A DNA stretch of 64,000 nt, from the NCBI GenBank assembly GCA_007693505.1, contig REDL01000059.1:1-64000 (forward strand), written 5' to 3'. This DNA is from Desulfovibrionales bacterium. Lineage in GTDB: Bacteria > Desulfobacterota > Desulfovibrionia > Desulfovibrionales > Desulfonatronaceae. The notes below the pieces were generated by a model that saw only the letters and a list, made by a program, of their open reading frames with translations, did not search any database and was not told where the DNA came from. Positions 44,023-52,870 of this stretch are shown one piece after another. A program made the position numbers and the translations under genes. Numbering within the stretch: position 1 is the first letter of the stretch; every line of letters begins with the position of its first letter.

Positions 44023-46311
44023 CTAAGCCTTCTCCACCCGGCACAACAGCGCCGAATGCGGCCAGGAGCCGATTTCCGGGCTGCAGTGTTCCGGCTCCAG
44101 AGGGCAGAGCATGTTGGCGTTGGACTCGTAGACCCCGAACAGTTCCGGCAGCTCCTGCCTGCGTTCCGGGAACCACCAGCCGTGCTGGGCATCGGCCATG
44201 CGGGGATGAATCCGGGTGCTGGTGCGCAGGCGCATCCGGATTGCGCCCTTGGGCGAGACCACCCGCACCCACTGACCGTTCTCCAGCCCCAGATCCCGGG
44301 CCGTATCCGGGTGCAGCAGGACCAGCGGGTCCGGAGCCACCTTTCTTGCTGATTCGATCTGGCGCTGCTCGGAGTGGTACATGGGCATGAACCGGCTGCC
44401 GGTGATCAGGACCAACGGAAACTGCTCGGCCATCTCCGGATTTCCGGCCGGGCTCCAGAGCGGTTCCTTGTAGGCCGGCAGGGGATCGCAGCCCAACTCC
44501 TTGAAAATGCTGGAATAGAGCTCCACCTTTCCCGACGGGGTACCAAAGCCCGCGGTCTCGTAGCGTTTGTACTCCCGCGTGCCGAAGAAACCGTACTGCG
44601 CGGTCAGGTCCTGAAAGGTCATTCCCGTAGGCTCCAGCTGAAAATCGCAGACCTGCTCCAGGTCCTCCCAGGGCCATTCGTTTTCCTGGCCCAGTCGCAG
44701 ACCCAAGCCTCGATAGAACTGGTAGGTGTCCCGGCGCTCATAAAGCGGCTCGATGCCCGGGGGACAGGCCATGCAAAATCCGCCGGTGACCCAGAGCTGA
44801 GGCTGTTCCACCGTGGTGGCCGAGGGGAAGACATAATCCGCCAGGGCCGCGGAAGGAGTCATGTAGTATTCCATGACCACGTAGAGCTCCAGTGCGGTCA
44901 GCGCGTTGAAGACCATTTTCGGATCCGGAAAGGAAAGCATCGGGTTGCTGGCCACGGAGAACATGGCCGTTATGGGATAGGGCTTTTTGGTGATGGCCGC
45001 CTGAAAAACGTCCCGGATATGGGCCACACAGGTCCGGTACATGGATGGCGGGTTGACCTGTCCCCTGGGCAGCTTCTGGTTATTGGCCAGGTTGCGCTCC
45101 CAGCCGGGAAAACCGAAAAACGGATACGTGTCCGCGCCAAGCTGCTTGACCCGTTGCTCCGGCCCAATGGCCTCGGCGGCCACCAGGTCGAATTCCCCGC
45201 GCACCCGGGCCACCTCCGGGGTCTGGCCGAAGGTTTCGCCGCCGGGAATCTCCAGGTTGCCGGTGATGGCCCGCAGAATGGCCCGGGCCCGGGCGCACTG
45301 GGTGGAATTGACGCCCTGCTTGTCCAGGCCGTAGGCATAGGGCAGCTGGGCCGGCTTGGAGGTGGCGTAGATCCGGGCCGCGGCGGTTATTTTTTCCACG
45401 GGCAACCAGGTGATCTGGCTGACCTTTTCCGGGGTGTACTCCCGCACCGCCTCCCGCAGCTCGTCAAAGCCCACGGTCCACTGGGCCACGAAGTCCGCGT
45501 CATAGAGCTCTTCCTCGATGATCAGCCGGATCCAGCCCAGCATCAGGGCCAGGTCCGTGCCGGGACGGATCTGCAGCCACATGTCCGCCAGGGCCACTTC
45601 CTCGATTTCCCGAGGGTCCACCACGATGATCGTCGCGCCATTGCGCTTGGCCTGCTGGGTGGCCGGCCAGGCCTGGATGGGCGAGGAATTGGCCGAGGCC
45701 TTGCCCCAAACCACGAGACACTTGGCCTGTCGGGCATTGCCCCGGGCCATGCCGCCGTAGGTGGCGAACTCCGTGGCATAGGACGGGCACATGCAGATGT
45801 TGTTGGCTCCGCAAACGTTGGGCGAGCCAAAGAGGTTGTAGAACCGGCGACAGTCCCAGTGGTGGGTCCGGCTGGTGCCGTGGGTGAAGCCCAGGGTCTC
45901 CGGCCCATGGGCGTCGCGGAGCCGGCTCAGCTTGGCGGCCACCTCGTCCAGGGCCTGATCCCAGGAAATCCGCTCCCATTTGCCCTCGCCTCGGGCCCCA
46001 ACCCGCTTCAGCGGGTGATTGATCCGGTCCGGGTGATGGATATGCTCCGGCATCAGCAGGCCCCGTTCGCAGATCAACCCCCGGGTCACCGGATGATCCG
46101 GATCTCCGCTGACCTCGAAGACCTTGCCGTCCAGCATGTGCAAGAGCGTGCCGCAGCGCGGATGACACAGCCCGCAATAGCTGCGGCGCACCCCATCCCG
46201 AGGCCCGGCCACGGCCTGGGAGTTGTAGGCGTAGAGAGGCAGGCCGCTCAGAGCCAGGGACGAAGCCACCAGGGTCGAGTAGTGCAGAAATTTCCGTCGG
46301 TTGATGCGCAT
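44023..46311 (-). CDS. Tat-exported molybdopterin oxidoreductase, single subunit
   Basis: DMSO-reductase-superfamily enzyme of about 762 residues. The Tat signal is NRRKFLHYSTLVASSLALSG. A [4Fe-4S] site lies close after it: CGLCHPRCGTLLHMLDG with the fourth Cys in RGLICERG. The Mo/W-ligand region is NVCGANNICMCPSYATEF, with Cys residues as candidate ligands. The C-terminal domain has LITGSRFMPMYHSEQRQIES. ATG 46311 follows GGGAGG. No iron-sulfur or membrane partner subunit is encoded nearby, so the electron partner or reaction is unclear. The neighbouring sigma-54 regulator is a plausible controller. Confidence 0.85.
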   Translation of the reverse strand: MRINRRKFLHYSTLVASSLALSGLPLYAYNSQAVAGPRDGVRRSYCGLCHPRCGTLLHMLDGKVFEVSGDPDHPVTRGLICERGLLMPEHIHHPDRINHPLKRVGARGEGKWERISWDQALDEVAAKLSRLRDAHGPETLGFTHGTSRTHHWDCRRFYNLFGSPNVCGANNICMCPSYATEFATYGGMARGNARQAKCLVVWGKASANSSPIQAWPATQQAKRNGATIIVVDPREIEEVALADMWLQIRPGTDLALMLGWIRLIIEEELYDADFVAQWTVGFDELREAVREYTPEKVSQITWLPVEKITAAARIYATSKPAQLPYAYGLDKQGVNSTQCARARAILRAITGNLEIPGGETFGQTPEVARVRGEFDLVAAEAIGPEQRVKQLGADTYPFFGFPGWERNLANNQKLPRGQVNPPSMYRTCVAHIRDVFQAAITKKPYPITAMFSVASNPMLSFPDPKMVFNALTALELYVVMEYYMTPSAALADYVFPSATTVEQPQLWVTGGFCMACPPGIEPLYERRDTYQFYRGLGLRLGQENEWPWEDLEQVCDFQLEPTGMTFQDLTAQYGFFGTREYKRYETAGFGTPSGKVELYSSIFKELGCDPLPAYKEPLWSPAGNPEMAEQFPLVLITGSRFMPMYHSEQRQIESARKVAPDPLVLLHPDTARDLGLENGQWVRVVSPKGAIRMRLRTSTRIHPRMADAQHGWWFPERRQELPELFGVYESNANMLCPLEPEHCSPEIGSWPHSALLCRVEKA

Positions 46312-46747
46312 GGTTCCTCCCGTGCGTTGGGGTTTGGTGGATGGCTTGCGGTCGATCGTCAGGTCAGTCATCAGGCCTGCCCTGCTCCGGGCCTGGCCAA
46401 TTGGCCCGGATGCTCCAGCTCACTGCTCCGGATCCCGCAGGCTCGCCAGCTCAATAGCCTGGGCAATGCGTGATTCCATCCATCACCTCCGCTTGTTCTC
46501 GTGTGGTTGTCATTTGTGCATGGTAACGGTCGGGGTTGCGACAGCCTGTCACCGTACGGTGTTTGCGGCCAAGGTACAGGCAATCTCCTGGATTGCGCAA
46601 GGTCAGGAACTTCGGACGAAAGCACTCGGCACCTGCCCAGGAAACCGATCTTTGCCTTGAGGCGGCATTTCTGGGGTGGATAACCAGGGATAAATTTCTG
46701 CCCCCTGGCCACCAGGAGGCAATTTTCCCCGAAAAGGGAGGTCCGTT
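46312..46747. other. Intergenic region upstream of the oxidoreductase
   Basis: A gap of 436 bases without a convincing gene. It holds a perfect 12-base palindrome CACCGTACGGTG at 46550-46561. I looked for a -24/-12 sigma-54 promoter on the minus strand and did not find a convincing one, so control by the neighbouring sigma-54 regulator remains unproven. Confidence 0.4.
46550..46561. promoter_or_regulatory. Perfect 12-base palindrome
   Basis: CACCGTACGGTG is fully self-complementary and lies about 240 bases upstream of the oxidoreductase start and 190 bases before the ORF6N fragment. No regulator is known to me for this sequence. Confidence 0.3.
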
Positions 46748-47071
46748 ATGGCAGACTTGGTTCCAATGGAGAGCATCACCGGCAAGATTCTGCTTTTGAG
46801 AGGCATGAAGGTCATGCTGGATCGTGATCTGGCGGAGCGTTACAAGGTGGAAACCAGGGCATTGAAACAGGCCGTCAGGAGAAACATCAAACGGTTTCCG
46901 GAAGATTTCATGTTTGAACTGACGCTTGATGAGGATCGCGCTTTAAGATCACAAACTCAGGTTTGCGCCCGGAGAAAGTGTTACCTTGAATCAGCTCGTT
47001 TTGTTCTGTTTCTTAGTAGCGCACACATGTTTGGTCCCTTGGAAGTTAGTCTACATTCTCCATGCCGATGA
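46748..47071 (+). pseudogene. ORF6N-domain protein, truncated
   Basis: The start after GGGAGG is normal: ADLVPMESITGKILLLRGMKVMLDRDLAERYKVETRALKQAVRRN and on to RFPEDFMFELT, the full ORF6N DNA-binding domain of phage antirepressor-type proteins. After about residue 72 the family's YAFTEQGV segment is missing and the frame continues into unrelated sequence that overlaps the VapC gene on the other strand. The C-terminal half has been lost. Confidence 0.8.
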
Positions 47072-47483
47072 ATGGGTTGTAAATAAGCAGTCCTTCAATG
47101 AATTGCCCTGCATTGAAGTCTTCGCTGACGACGGCATTGGCCCCGGCGTTGGCGGCGGACACGATGATCATGGCATCCCAGAACGAAAGACTGTTTCGTT
47201 CCTGGACTTCGGAGGCGCGGAGAACGTCCTGGGCCGTGGGCGTGACGACGTGCCAGGCGCAATAGGTTTCAATCAGTCCGCGGGCAACCACAAGCGACAG
47301 GGGACGGGGAATTTTCCTGGTGATGTTGACATAAAATTCTTGCAGCACCTGGACGCTAATCACCCCTTGGCCGGATTCCCAGAGTTCAGCCACAAGCGAA
47401 GCGGCCACTTTGTGCCGAAGCCCGGCATCCAGATCGTGGGCGTAGATCAGGATGTTTGTGTCCAGGAATTGTTTACCGGACAT
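47046..47483 (-). CDS. vapC: PIN-domain toxin (VapC family)
   Basis: The 145-residue PIN domain has the acidic metal residues at FLDTNILIYAHD (D8), VLQEFYVNI (E), and SFWDAMIIVSA with SEDFNAGQ. It is a predicted ribonuclease toxin. It overlaps the antitoxin gene by 11 bases, so the pair is one transcript. Its end overlaps the truncated ORF6N frame by 26 bases on the other strand. Confidence 0.9.
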   Translation of the reverse strand: MSGKQFLDTNILIYAHDLDAGLRHKVAASLVAELWESGQGVISVQVLQEFYVNITRKIPRPLSLVVARGLIETYCAWHVVTPTAQDVLRASEVQERNSLSFWDAMIIVSAANAGANAVVSEDFNAGQFIEGLLIYNPFIGMENVD

Positions 47484-47703
47484 GAAGATCTTCCCTGGAC
47501 GCGGGTCGTCCGCCGAGGTGATATCCCGTGCGCAGTGTGTCCAACGCCTTATTTTTGCACTTTTCGTACTGCTTTTCGCGAGCCACTATTTCCTTGAGCT
47601 GGCTGCTGAGCATGCCGCTTATGGACATGGACCGCTGGGCGGCGATGACTTTCAGCTCGGCCAACAGGTCCTTTTCCAGGGCCAGCGTAATGTTCTGTTT
47701 CAT
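47473..47703 (-). CDS. Antitoxin partner of the PIN toxin
   Basis: A 76-residue protein with a short N-terminal strand (MKQNITLALEKDLLAEL) and helices KVIAAQRSMSISGMLSSQLKEIV, a ribbon-helix-helix arrangement, followed by a charged tail that would wrap the toxin. Strong AGGAGG precedes ATG 47703. It lies directly upstream of vapC. An array of AGCACGT half-sites in its promoter is the probable autoregulatory operator. Confidence 0.85.
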   Translation of the reverse strand: MKQNITLALEKDLLAELKVIAAQRSMSISGMLSSQLKEIVAREKQYEKCKNKALDTLRTGYHLGGRPASREDLHVR

Positions 47704-47718
47704 TCATGACCTCCTATT

Positions 47719-47752
47719 AGCACGTAAAAACGTGCTGCACGAATAGCACGTG
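47719..47752. promoter_or_regulatory. Operator array for the toxin-antitoxin operon
   Basis: AGCACGT-AAAA-ACGTGCT (47719-47736) is a perfect inverted repeat, and a further AGCACGTG (47745-47752) gives a second inverted pair with the ACGTGCT arm. The three evenly spaced half-sites start 16 bases upstream of the antitoxin ATG, as expected for ribbon-helix-helix autoregulation. Confidence 0.7.
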
Positions 47753-47787
47753 TGAATGTCATAAGGCAAGCGATTCTTGATCACTTG

Positions 47788-48019
47788 TCACCATTCCTTC
47801 ATGGCCTTCTCAACGACATAAACAAAATACTCCGGGTGCTCGCGAAATACGGGCAAGGCTAATTCCAGGGACGCCCGGAACAGATCCATGCGTTGGCCCC
47901 CAGTTCGCCGCACAGCCTTTCCACCTCCGCAGCCCGGCCTTCGGACAACCTGCCGCTAAACAGTTCAGCGACCTCGTCGTCGCTCTTGGTTTGCCGGCCA
48001 ATCGCTCCAGAGTGCCCAT
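47788..48019 (-). pseudogene. Remnants of small unrecognised genes
   Basis: Minus-strand protein-like stretches occur in different frames. One is a 33-residue piece starting at 47891 (MDLFRASLELALPVFREHPE ...). Another, in a second frame upstream, reads KSDDEVAELFSGRLSEGRAA before a stop at 47874. A beginning MGTLERLAGKP lies in a third frame at 48019. This looks like one or two decayed genes. I cannot name the family. Confidence 0.35.
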
Positions 48020-48079
48020 GGTCCATCCCTCATCTGTTCATCACTTCCAAAAAACCAAGTGAAGCCTGCATTCAGACCG

Positions 48080-48260
48080 ATGTTCGACGACATCGTGGAC
48101 TGGTGCTACGATGAGGCTCAAAAGGCCCAGCATGATGGTGACGCAACGAAGATCACCAGGGAACGAGCAGATCAGCTAGTGGCCGCTCTTGCTGAACACG
48201 GCGATCATGAGCTTTCGAATGATGACAAAGAGAAGATCGCCGCATCAGCCCATGTGCTTG
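48080..48260 (+). pseudogene. Fragment of an unrecognised protein
   Basis: The frame from ATG 48080 reads MFDDIVDWCYDEAQKAQHDG and then TKITRERADQLVAALAEHGD, coding-like and acidic. It loses that character near 48260, where similarity to alcohol dehydrogenase begins in a different frame. It appears to be the 5' part of a gene joined to foreign sequence by deletion. Confidence 0.35.
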
Positions 48261-48263
48261 CCC

Positions 48264-49094
48264 GTGAACATTCTGCTGACCAACCCCGGCCCCATCAATC
48301 AATACGACGGCCTGAACCTCGTCAAAAACCCCGTAAGGCCATTGGTGGCCATTCCCACGACAGCGGGAACGGCCAGTGAGGTGACCGCCTTCACCATCAT
48401 CACGGATACCGAGCGCCGGAAAAAAATGGTCATCGGCGGGCAGTTCGTCGGGGCGACCATGGCGCTGGTGGATCCGGAAATGACCATGGGTATGCCTCCC
48501 GCCATTACCGCTTCCACTGGAATGGACGCCCTGACCCATGCCATCGAGGCCTATCTGTCCAAAAACGCCATGCCGCCCACGGACCTCTTCGCCCTCAAAG
48601 CCATTGAACTGATCATACCCAGCCTGCCTGTGGCCTTTCGGGAAGGCCGAAACGTGGACGCTCGCTCCAGCATGCTCCTGGGCTGCATGTACGCCGGTTA
48701 TGCCTTCAACAGCGCGGTGCTCGGGCTGGTGCACAGCATCGCGCACCCGCTCAGCGTGCATTGCGGTCTGCCCCACGGAGTGGCCAACGCCGCCTGCCTG
48801 CCGCATGTCATGAACTACAACGCGCCGGAGGCCCTGGACCGGATGAAGGACATCGCCCTGGCCATGGGGCTGGACGTGGCCGGGAAAACACCGCAAGAGG
48901 CCGCCAAGCTCGCGGTCCAGGCAGTCAAGGACCTTTCCAAGGAACTGAACATCCCGACACTGGAAGCCTTGGGCGTCTCCAAAGAACAGTTCGACCGCCT
49001 GGCTGACGACGCCCTGAAAGAGATTTCCACCCTGTTCAATCCGCGCCAGCCCACGAAGAATGACGTCAAGAACATCCTGGAGCAGGCATACTAA
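48264..49094 (+). pseudogene. Iron-containing alcohol dehydrogenase, N-terminus missing
   Basis: From VNILLTNPGPINQYDG onward the frame matches group III iron-dependent alcohol dehydrogenases through to the end: IPTTAGTASEVTAFTIIT, ASTGMDALTHAIEAYLSK and GLVHSIAHPLSVHCGLPHG, including the iron-binding His residues. Family members are about 385 residues; roughly the first 110, with most of the NAD-binding Rossmann half, are absent and replaced by unrelated sequence. The dehydrogenase is therefore likely inactive. Confidence 0.85.
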
Positions 49095-49254
49095 TTACCA
49101 ACAGCTCATCCTCCGCCCGGTTCTCGTCCAGATGGGGGCCGGGCGTCCAATACCCCTCCTGCCCTTTCCCCGGCCAAGCCGGGCAACTCGCCATACACGG
49201 TGAGTGTGGGAGCGGTTCATTGATCCCTTTCCTGGGTTGCGTACGAAGCCAGCC

Positions 49255-50232
49255 TTACAAAATCTCCTTGATGGCCGCGACCAGTTGCTCGTCGCCTGGG
49301 ATGTAGAACCGCTCCAGGGGCGGGCTGGCCGGGACAGGGATGTCCGGGCCGGTGACCCGGCGCAGAGGGGCCTTGAGATGGTGGAAGCCCTCTTCCATGA
49401 CCACGGCCGCGACCTCTCCGCCGAAGCCTCCGGTCCGGGTGGCTTCGTGCAGGATCACTAGCCGGCCGGTCTTGGCCACGGAAGCGAGAATGGTTTCCTT
49501 GTCCAGGGGGACCAGGGTGCGCAGATCCACAATTTCTACCTGAACGTCCTCCTGGGCCAGCTTTTCCGCCGCGGCCATGGCCACGCCGAGCATTCCGGAC
49601 CAGGTGACTACGGTCACGTCCGTGCCCGGCCGCTTGACCTCGGCCTGGCCGATGGGGGTCGTATATTCATCTACCGGCACGGGCATGGGCGCGAAATACA
49701 GCCCCATGTGCTCGATGAAGATCACCGGGTTGTCGTCCCGGATGGCCGACTTGAGCAGGCCCTTGGCGTCCGCGGAGGTGGCCGGCATGACCACCTTCAG
49801 ACCGGGGCAGTGGGCCACCCAGGCTTCCAGGTTGTGGGAGTGCTGGCATCCAGCCCCGATCCCCGCGCCGGACTTCATGCGCACCACCAGGGGAAAGGCG
49901 GACTTGCCGCCGGACAGATAGCGCAGCTTGGCCGCGTGGTTGACGATCATGTCCGAGGCCAGGGTGAAAAAAGGATTGAACATGATCTCCACCACCGGCC
50001 GGAGCCCGGCCTCGGCCGCGCCCACGGCCAGCCCGGCAATGGCCGCCTCGGACACCGGGGTGTCCTTGATCCGCCCCGGCCCGAATTCCTCCAGCAGGCC
50101 ATGGGTGGGGAACATGGGGTTGAGATGAATGCTCACGCCCACCCCTTCCCCGGCGAGAAATACGTTGGGATCCCGGTGCATTTCCTCCCGCAGGGCCTGG
50201 TTCACGGCCTGTCCCATTCCGAGTTTCTGCAT
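49255..50232 (-). CDS. 2-oxoacid (pyruvate/acetoin-type) dehydrogenase E1 beta subunit
   Basis: Full-length E1 beta (325 aa): GEGVGVSIHLNPMFP, ETDTPV-like IKDTPVSEAAIAGLAVGAA, then HSHNLEAWVAHCPGLKVVMPATSADAKGLL and ILHEATRTGGFGGEVAAVV. With E1 alpha it forms the thiamine diphosphate-dependent decarboxylase of the pyruvate or acetoin dehydrogenase complex. The two genes are separated by 212 bases of repeat-rich DNA. No E2 or E3 gene is adjacent. The 160-base gap toward the dehydrogenase remnant contains a weak GC-rich hairpin only. Confidence 0.92.
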   Translation of the reverse strand: MQKLGMGQAVNQALREEMHRDPNVFLAGEGVGVSIHLNPMFPTHGLLEEFGPGRIKDTPVSEAAIAGLAVGAAEAGLRPVVEIMFNPFFTLASDMIVNHAAKLRYLSGGKSAFPLVVRMKSGAGIGAGCQHSHNLEAWVAHCPGLKVVMPATSADAKGLLKSAIRDDNPVIFIEHMGLYFAPMPVPVDEYTTPIGQAEVKRPGTDVTVVTWSGMLGVAMAAAEKLAQEDVQVEIVDLRTLVPLDKETILASVAKTGRLVILHEATRTGGFGGEVAAVVMEEGFHHLKAPLRRVTGPDIPVPASPPLERFYIPGDEQLVAAIKEIL

Positions 50233-50330
50233 GGTGTCCTTCCTTATTTGCCTATTGCTTTTTGAGTGGGATCAATTCCCCACCGCAAGACATCGGTTCA
50301 TCTTCCCGAGTTCGTGCATCTATTCTCTCC

Positions 50331-50413
50331 GTCCCCGTGGACTTCCCCGTCCCCGTGCCCGTCCACGTACACGTCCCCGTCATCCATGATTCGCCTACGG
50401 GAACGGGGACGGG
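50331..50413. repeat. GTCCCCGT-type repeats with an 11-bp inverted repeat
   Basis: The segment 50331-50380 is built of GT(C/A)C(C/A)CGT-like hexamer units. CCCGTCCCCGT (50346-50356) pairs with ACGGGGACGGG (50403-50413). It lies between the two E1 genes and could form a hairpin in their transcript. Confidence 0.6.
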
Positions 50414-50444
50414 CATCAAGGCGATCGATTCTACACCCAAAATG

Positions 50445-51407
50445 TCAGGCCAGAACATCCTCCAGCGCCTCCTCCGGGTCGGGATACGGGCTCTCTTCGG
50501 CAAAGCGCACTGCCTCCATCACGATGCTCTCGGCCCGGCCCTCCATTTCCTGGTAGTCTGCTGCAGTGAGCACACCCCGGGCAATCAGGTCGTCCCGCAA
50601 ACGCGGGATGGGGCATTTTTCCAGCCAGGAGCAGATCTCCTCCCGGGGTTGATAGTGCTGGGGATCGGTCTCCCCGTGGCCTCGGCAACGATAGGTCTTG
50701 CACTCGACAAGGCTCGGTCCTTCTCCGGCCAATGCTCGCTCCCTGGCCTCCTGCACAGCCAGGTACACGGCCAGGACGTCGTTGCCGTCCACCGTCTCGC
50801 CAGGCATGGCATACGCCGCGGCCCGAACGGCCAGGTTCGGGACCGGGGTATGTTCCTCATGGCGCTGGGCCCCGGCGTAAACATTGTTCTCGCAGATGAA
50901 GATCAGCGGCAACCGCCACAACGCGGCCAGGTTCATGGCCTCGTGTACCGAGCCCTCGGCGGCCGCCCCGTCACCGAAAAAACAGGCCGTGACCCGCTGC
51001 TCACCCTTGTACTGCTGGGCAAAGGCCTGGCCCACGGCGATGGGCGGGCCGGCTCCGACAACAGTGGAAGTGCACGGTGCGTTGACCTCGGGCACGGCCA
51101 GGTGCAACGTGCCGCTCTTGCCCTTGTTGCAGCCGGTACGTTTGCAGTAGATTTCGGCCATCAGGGCGTTGGGCTCGGCGCCCTTGGCCAACAGGTGATT
51201 ATGGCTGCGGTGATTGGTGATAATCACGTCCTCCGGTTCCAGGGCCGCGCAGGCCCCGGAGCCCACGGCCTCCTGGCCGGTACTGAGGATCGTCATTCCT
51301 GGAATCTTGCCCTCGACCTTGCACAACTCCACCAGTTCGTCCTCGAAACGACGGGACAAGAGCATGGTCCAGAGCATCTCTTTCTGCTTTTCCGCGCTGA
51401 TCTTCAT
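50445..51407 (-). CDS. 2-oxoacid (pyruvate/acetoin-type) dehydrogenase E1 alpha subunit
   Basis: The 320-residue protein has the thiamine diphosphate motif GDGAAAEGSVHEAMNLAALW with NN in FICENNVYAG, plus the phosphorylation-loop region YRCRGHGETDPQHY. AGQEA-like STGQEAVGSG and SHNHLLAKG match acetoin and pyruvate dehydrogenases; the acoA-type loop cannot be separated from pdhA by eye. GGAGG precedes ATG 51407. Confidence 0.92.
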   Translation of the reverse strand: MKISAEKQKEMLWTMLLSRRFEDELVELCKVEGKIPGMTILSTGQEAVGSGACAALEPEDVIITNHRSHNHLLAKGAEPNALMAEIYCKRTGCNKGKSGTLHLAVPEVNAPCTSTVVGAGPPIAVGQAFAQQYKGEQRVTACFFGDGAAAEGSVHEAMNLAALWRLPLIFICENNVYAGAQRHEEHTPVPNLAVRAAAYAMPGETVDGNDVLAVYLAVQEARERALAGEGPSLVECKTYRCRGHGETDPQHYQPREEICSWLEKCPIPRLRDDLIARGVLTAADYQEMEGRAESIVMEAVRFAEESPYPDPEEALEDVLA

Positions 51408-51622
51408 GAAACCTCCGTTGGTGACATGGTTGCGAACGATTCAGCGTGGCCTGACCGATCAGACGTTCTGTTTGCAAAAAAGGCTAGCAGGAAAACAAAA
51501 CTTCTTGAACCCCCGTGAGAGAGGACGTAGCGGCTGTCGGCGGAGAGAAGCTTTGTCCGTGGCCGGAATCTGGGTTTCCTGTTTTGGGGGGCAGGGTTGG
51601 GTTGGAAGGAGGGAAAAGGTTT
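51408..51622. other. Gap upstream of E1 alpha
   Basis: Presumed promoter region of the E1 genes. I see no gene and no clear operator. Confidence 0.35.
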
Positions 51623-51647
51623 AAAGGCCGCTTTCGCGGCCTTTTTT
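51623..51647. terminator. Rho-independent terminator
   Basis: AAAGGCCGC-TTTC-GCGGCCTTTTTT is a perfect hairpin followed by T residues on the plus strand, and by TTTAAACC on the minus strand. It lies directly at the stop codon of the TraB-family gene (minus strand). Being nearly symmetric, it can stop transcripts from either side. Confidence 0.8.
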
Positions 51648-52870
51648 CAAAACGTCCGGGCCGCGATCCAGCCGCCGGAGATGAAGGCCGCCAGCGAGCT
51701 GCCCAGGTTGACCAGGGCGACCACCAGCAGAATCCGGCACAGGGGATTGGTCCAGAAGCCTTTCAGGGAAGTGATGGCTTGGGGCAGGTCTTCCAGATCC
51801 GCCACGGTTGGTCTGCGGATCACGGCCTGGACGAATCCGGCCACGAACCCGGCGGCGATCATCGGGTTCAGGCTGGTAAACGGCGAGGCGACCATGGCCG
51901 TAAGCACGGTCAAGGGGTGGGCCCAGGCCAGTACCGCGCCCAGTCCGGCCAGAACGCTGTTCAGGGCGATCCAGATGAAGGCCGATTCCATGGCGTGGGC
52001 CTGGCCTTCCTTGAGGAAGCCCCAGGCGATCAGGGCCACGATAGCCACGGGGATGGCCCATTTCAGGAACGAGCCAACATTGGACTTGGGCGGCAACACT
52101 GTCAGGGGCGCCAGGTCCGTATCCTGGTGGATGTGGGCTTCAATCCCGGCCATATGCCCGGCCCCGACCACGGCGACCACGGTTTGGCCCGGGGCCTCGC
52201 GGATCTTCTGGGCCAGGAACAGATCGCGCTCGTCGATGAGCCGGCGCTTGACCTGGGGGAATTCCTCAGCGAAGGCGTCCATCAGGATTTCCAGCTGGTC
52301 CTTCTGCTTCAAGGATTCGACGACATTGTCGTCGATTTTGCCCGCAAAGATCAGGCCCATCAGCAGCTGGCCGACCATCTTGAACTTTTCCAGAAAGCCC
52401 AGGTGCCGCCAAGTCCGCTTCAGGGTGATCTCCACCTCCCGGTCCGCCAGAACCAGCCGGGCGTTGGTCTCCTTGGCCAAACGCACCCCCTCGGCCATGT
52501 CCGCCCCGGGCTGGATGCCCAGTTGATCGCCCAGCTTGCGATAGAACGAGGAAAGGATCAGCTGGGCCAGCAGAAACGGTGTCTTGCGCTCCCGGATGAC
52601 CCGCATGATGTCCATCTTGCGCCAGCCGTCCCGGTCCATCAGGGCCCGGTGCCGGGAAGGGCAGAGTTCCACGCAGATGGTGTCCGGATGGACTATTTCC
52701 ACAGTGTTCCGGACGTCCTCCACGCTTTGCTTGGACACATGAGCCGTGCCCACCAGATAGATGTCCTTGTCGTCCACCCGGAGGTGCTTCACGCAGGAGG
52801 GGAGTTCCAGGGGTTGGTCCAGTTGACCTGTTTCAGCTACCTCTGCCGGAGAAGAAGATTCTGAATGCAT
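51647..52870 (-). CDS. TraB/PrgY-family membrane protein
   Basis: The N-terminal TraB domain has GTAHVSKQSVEDV (GxxH), CVELCPSRHRALMD and VVAVVGAGHMAGI, the conserved Glu/His residues proposed for a metal-dependent peptidase. Three or four membrane segments follow in about residues 265-405 (IPVAIVALIAWGFL ... ILLVVALVNLGSSLAAFI). PrgY lowers peptide pheromone activity in enterococci; the bacterial role here is unknown. Start taken at ATG 52870, though no ribosome binding site is clear; GTG 52924 is an alternative. Confidence 0.82.
   Translation of the reverse strand: MHSESSSPAEVAETGQLDQPLELPSCVKHLRVDDKDIYLVGTAHVSKQSVEDVRNTVEIVHPDTICVELCPSRHRALMDRDGWRKMDIMRVIRERKTPFLLAQLILSSFYRKLGDQLGIQPGADMAEGVRLAKETNARLVLADREVEITLKRTWRHLGFLEKFKMVGQLLMGLIFAGKIDDNVVESLKQKDQLEILMDAFAEEFPQVKRRLIDERDLFLAQKIREAPGQTVVAVVGAGHMAGIEAHIHQDTDLAPLTVLPPKSNVGSFLKWAIPVAIVALIAWGFLKEGQAHAMESAFIWIALNSVLAGLGAVLAWAHPLTVLTAMVASPFTSLNPMIAAGFVAGFVQAVIRRPTVADLEDLPQAITSLKGFWTNPLCRILLVVALVNLGSSLAAFISGGWIAARTF

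Noticed and set aside
44374-46473. 699-residue open frame on the plus strand
   Set aside because: Antisense to the molybdopterin oxidoreductase, whose Fe-S and Tat motifs are unmistakable.
46312-46747. A -24/-12 sigma-54 promoter for the molybdopterin enzyme
   Set aside because: Expected because of the neighbouring sigma-54 regulator, but no minus-strand match to TGGCAC-N5-TTGCA was convincing by eye.
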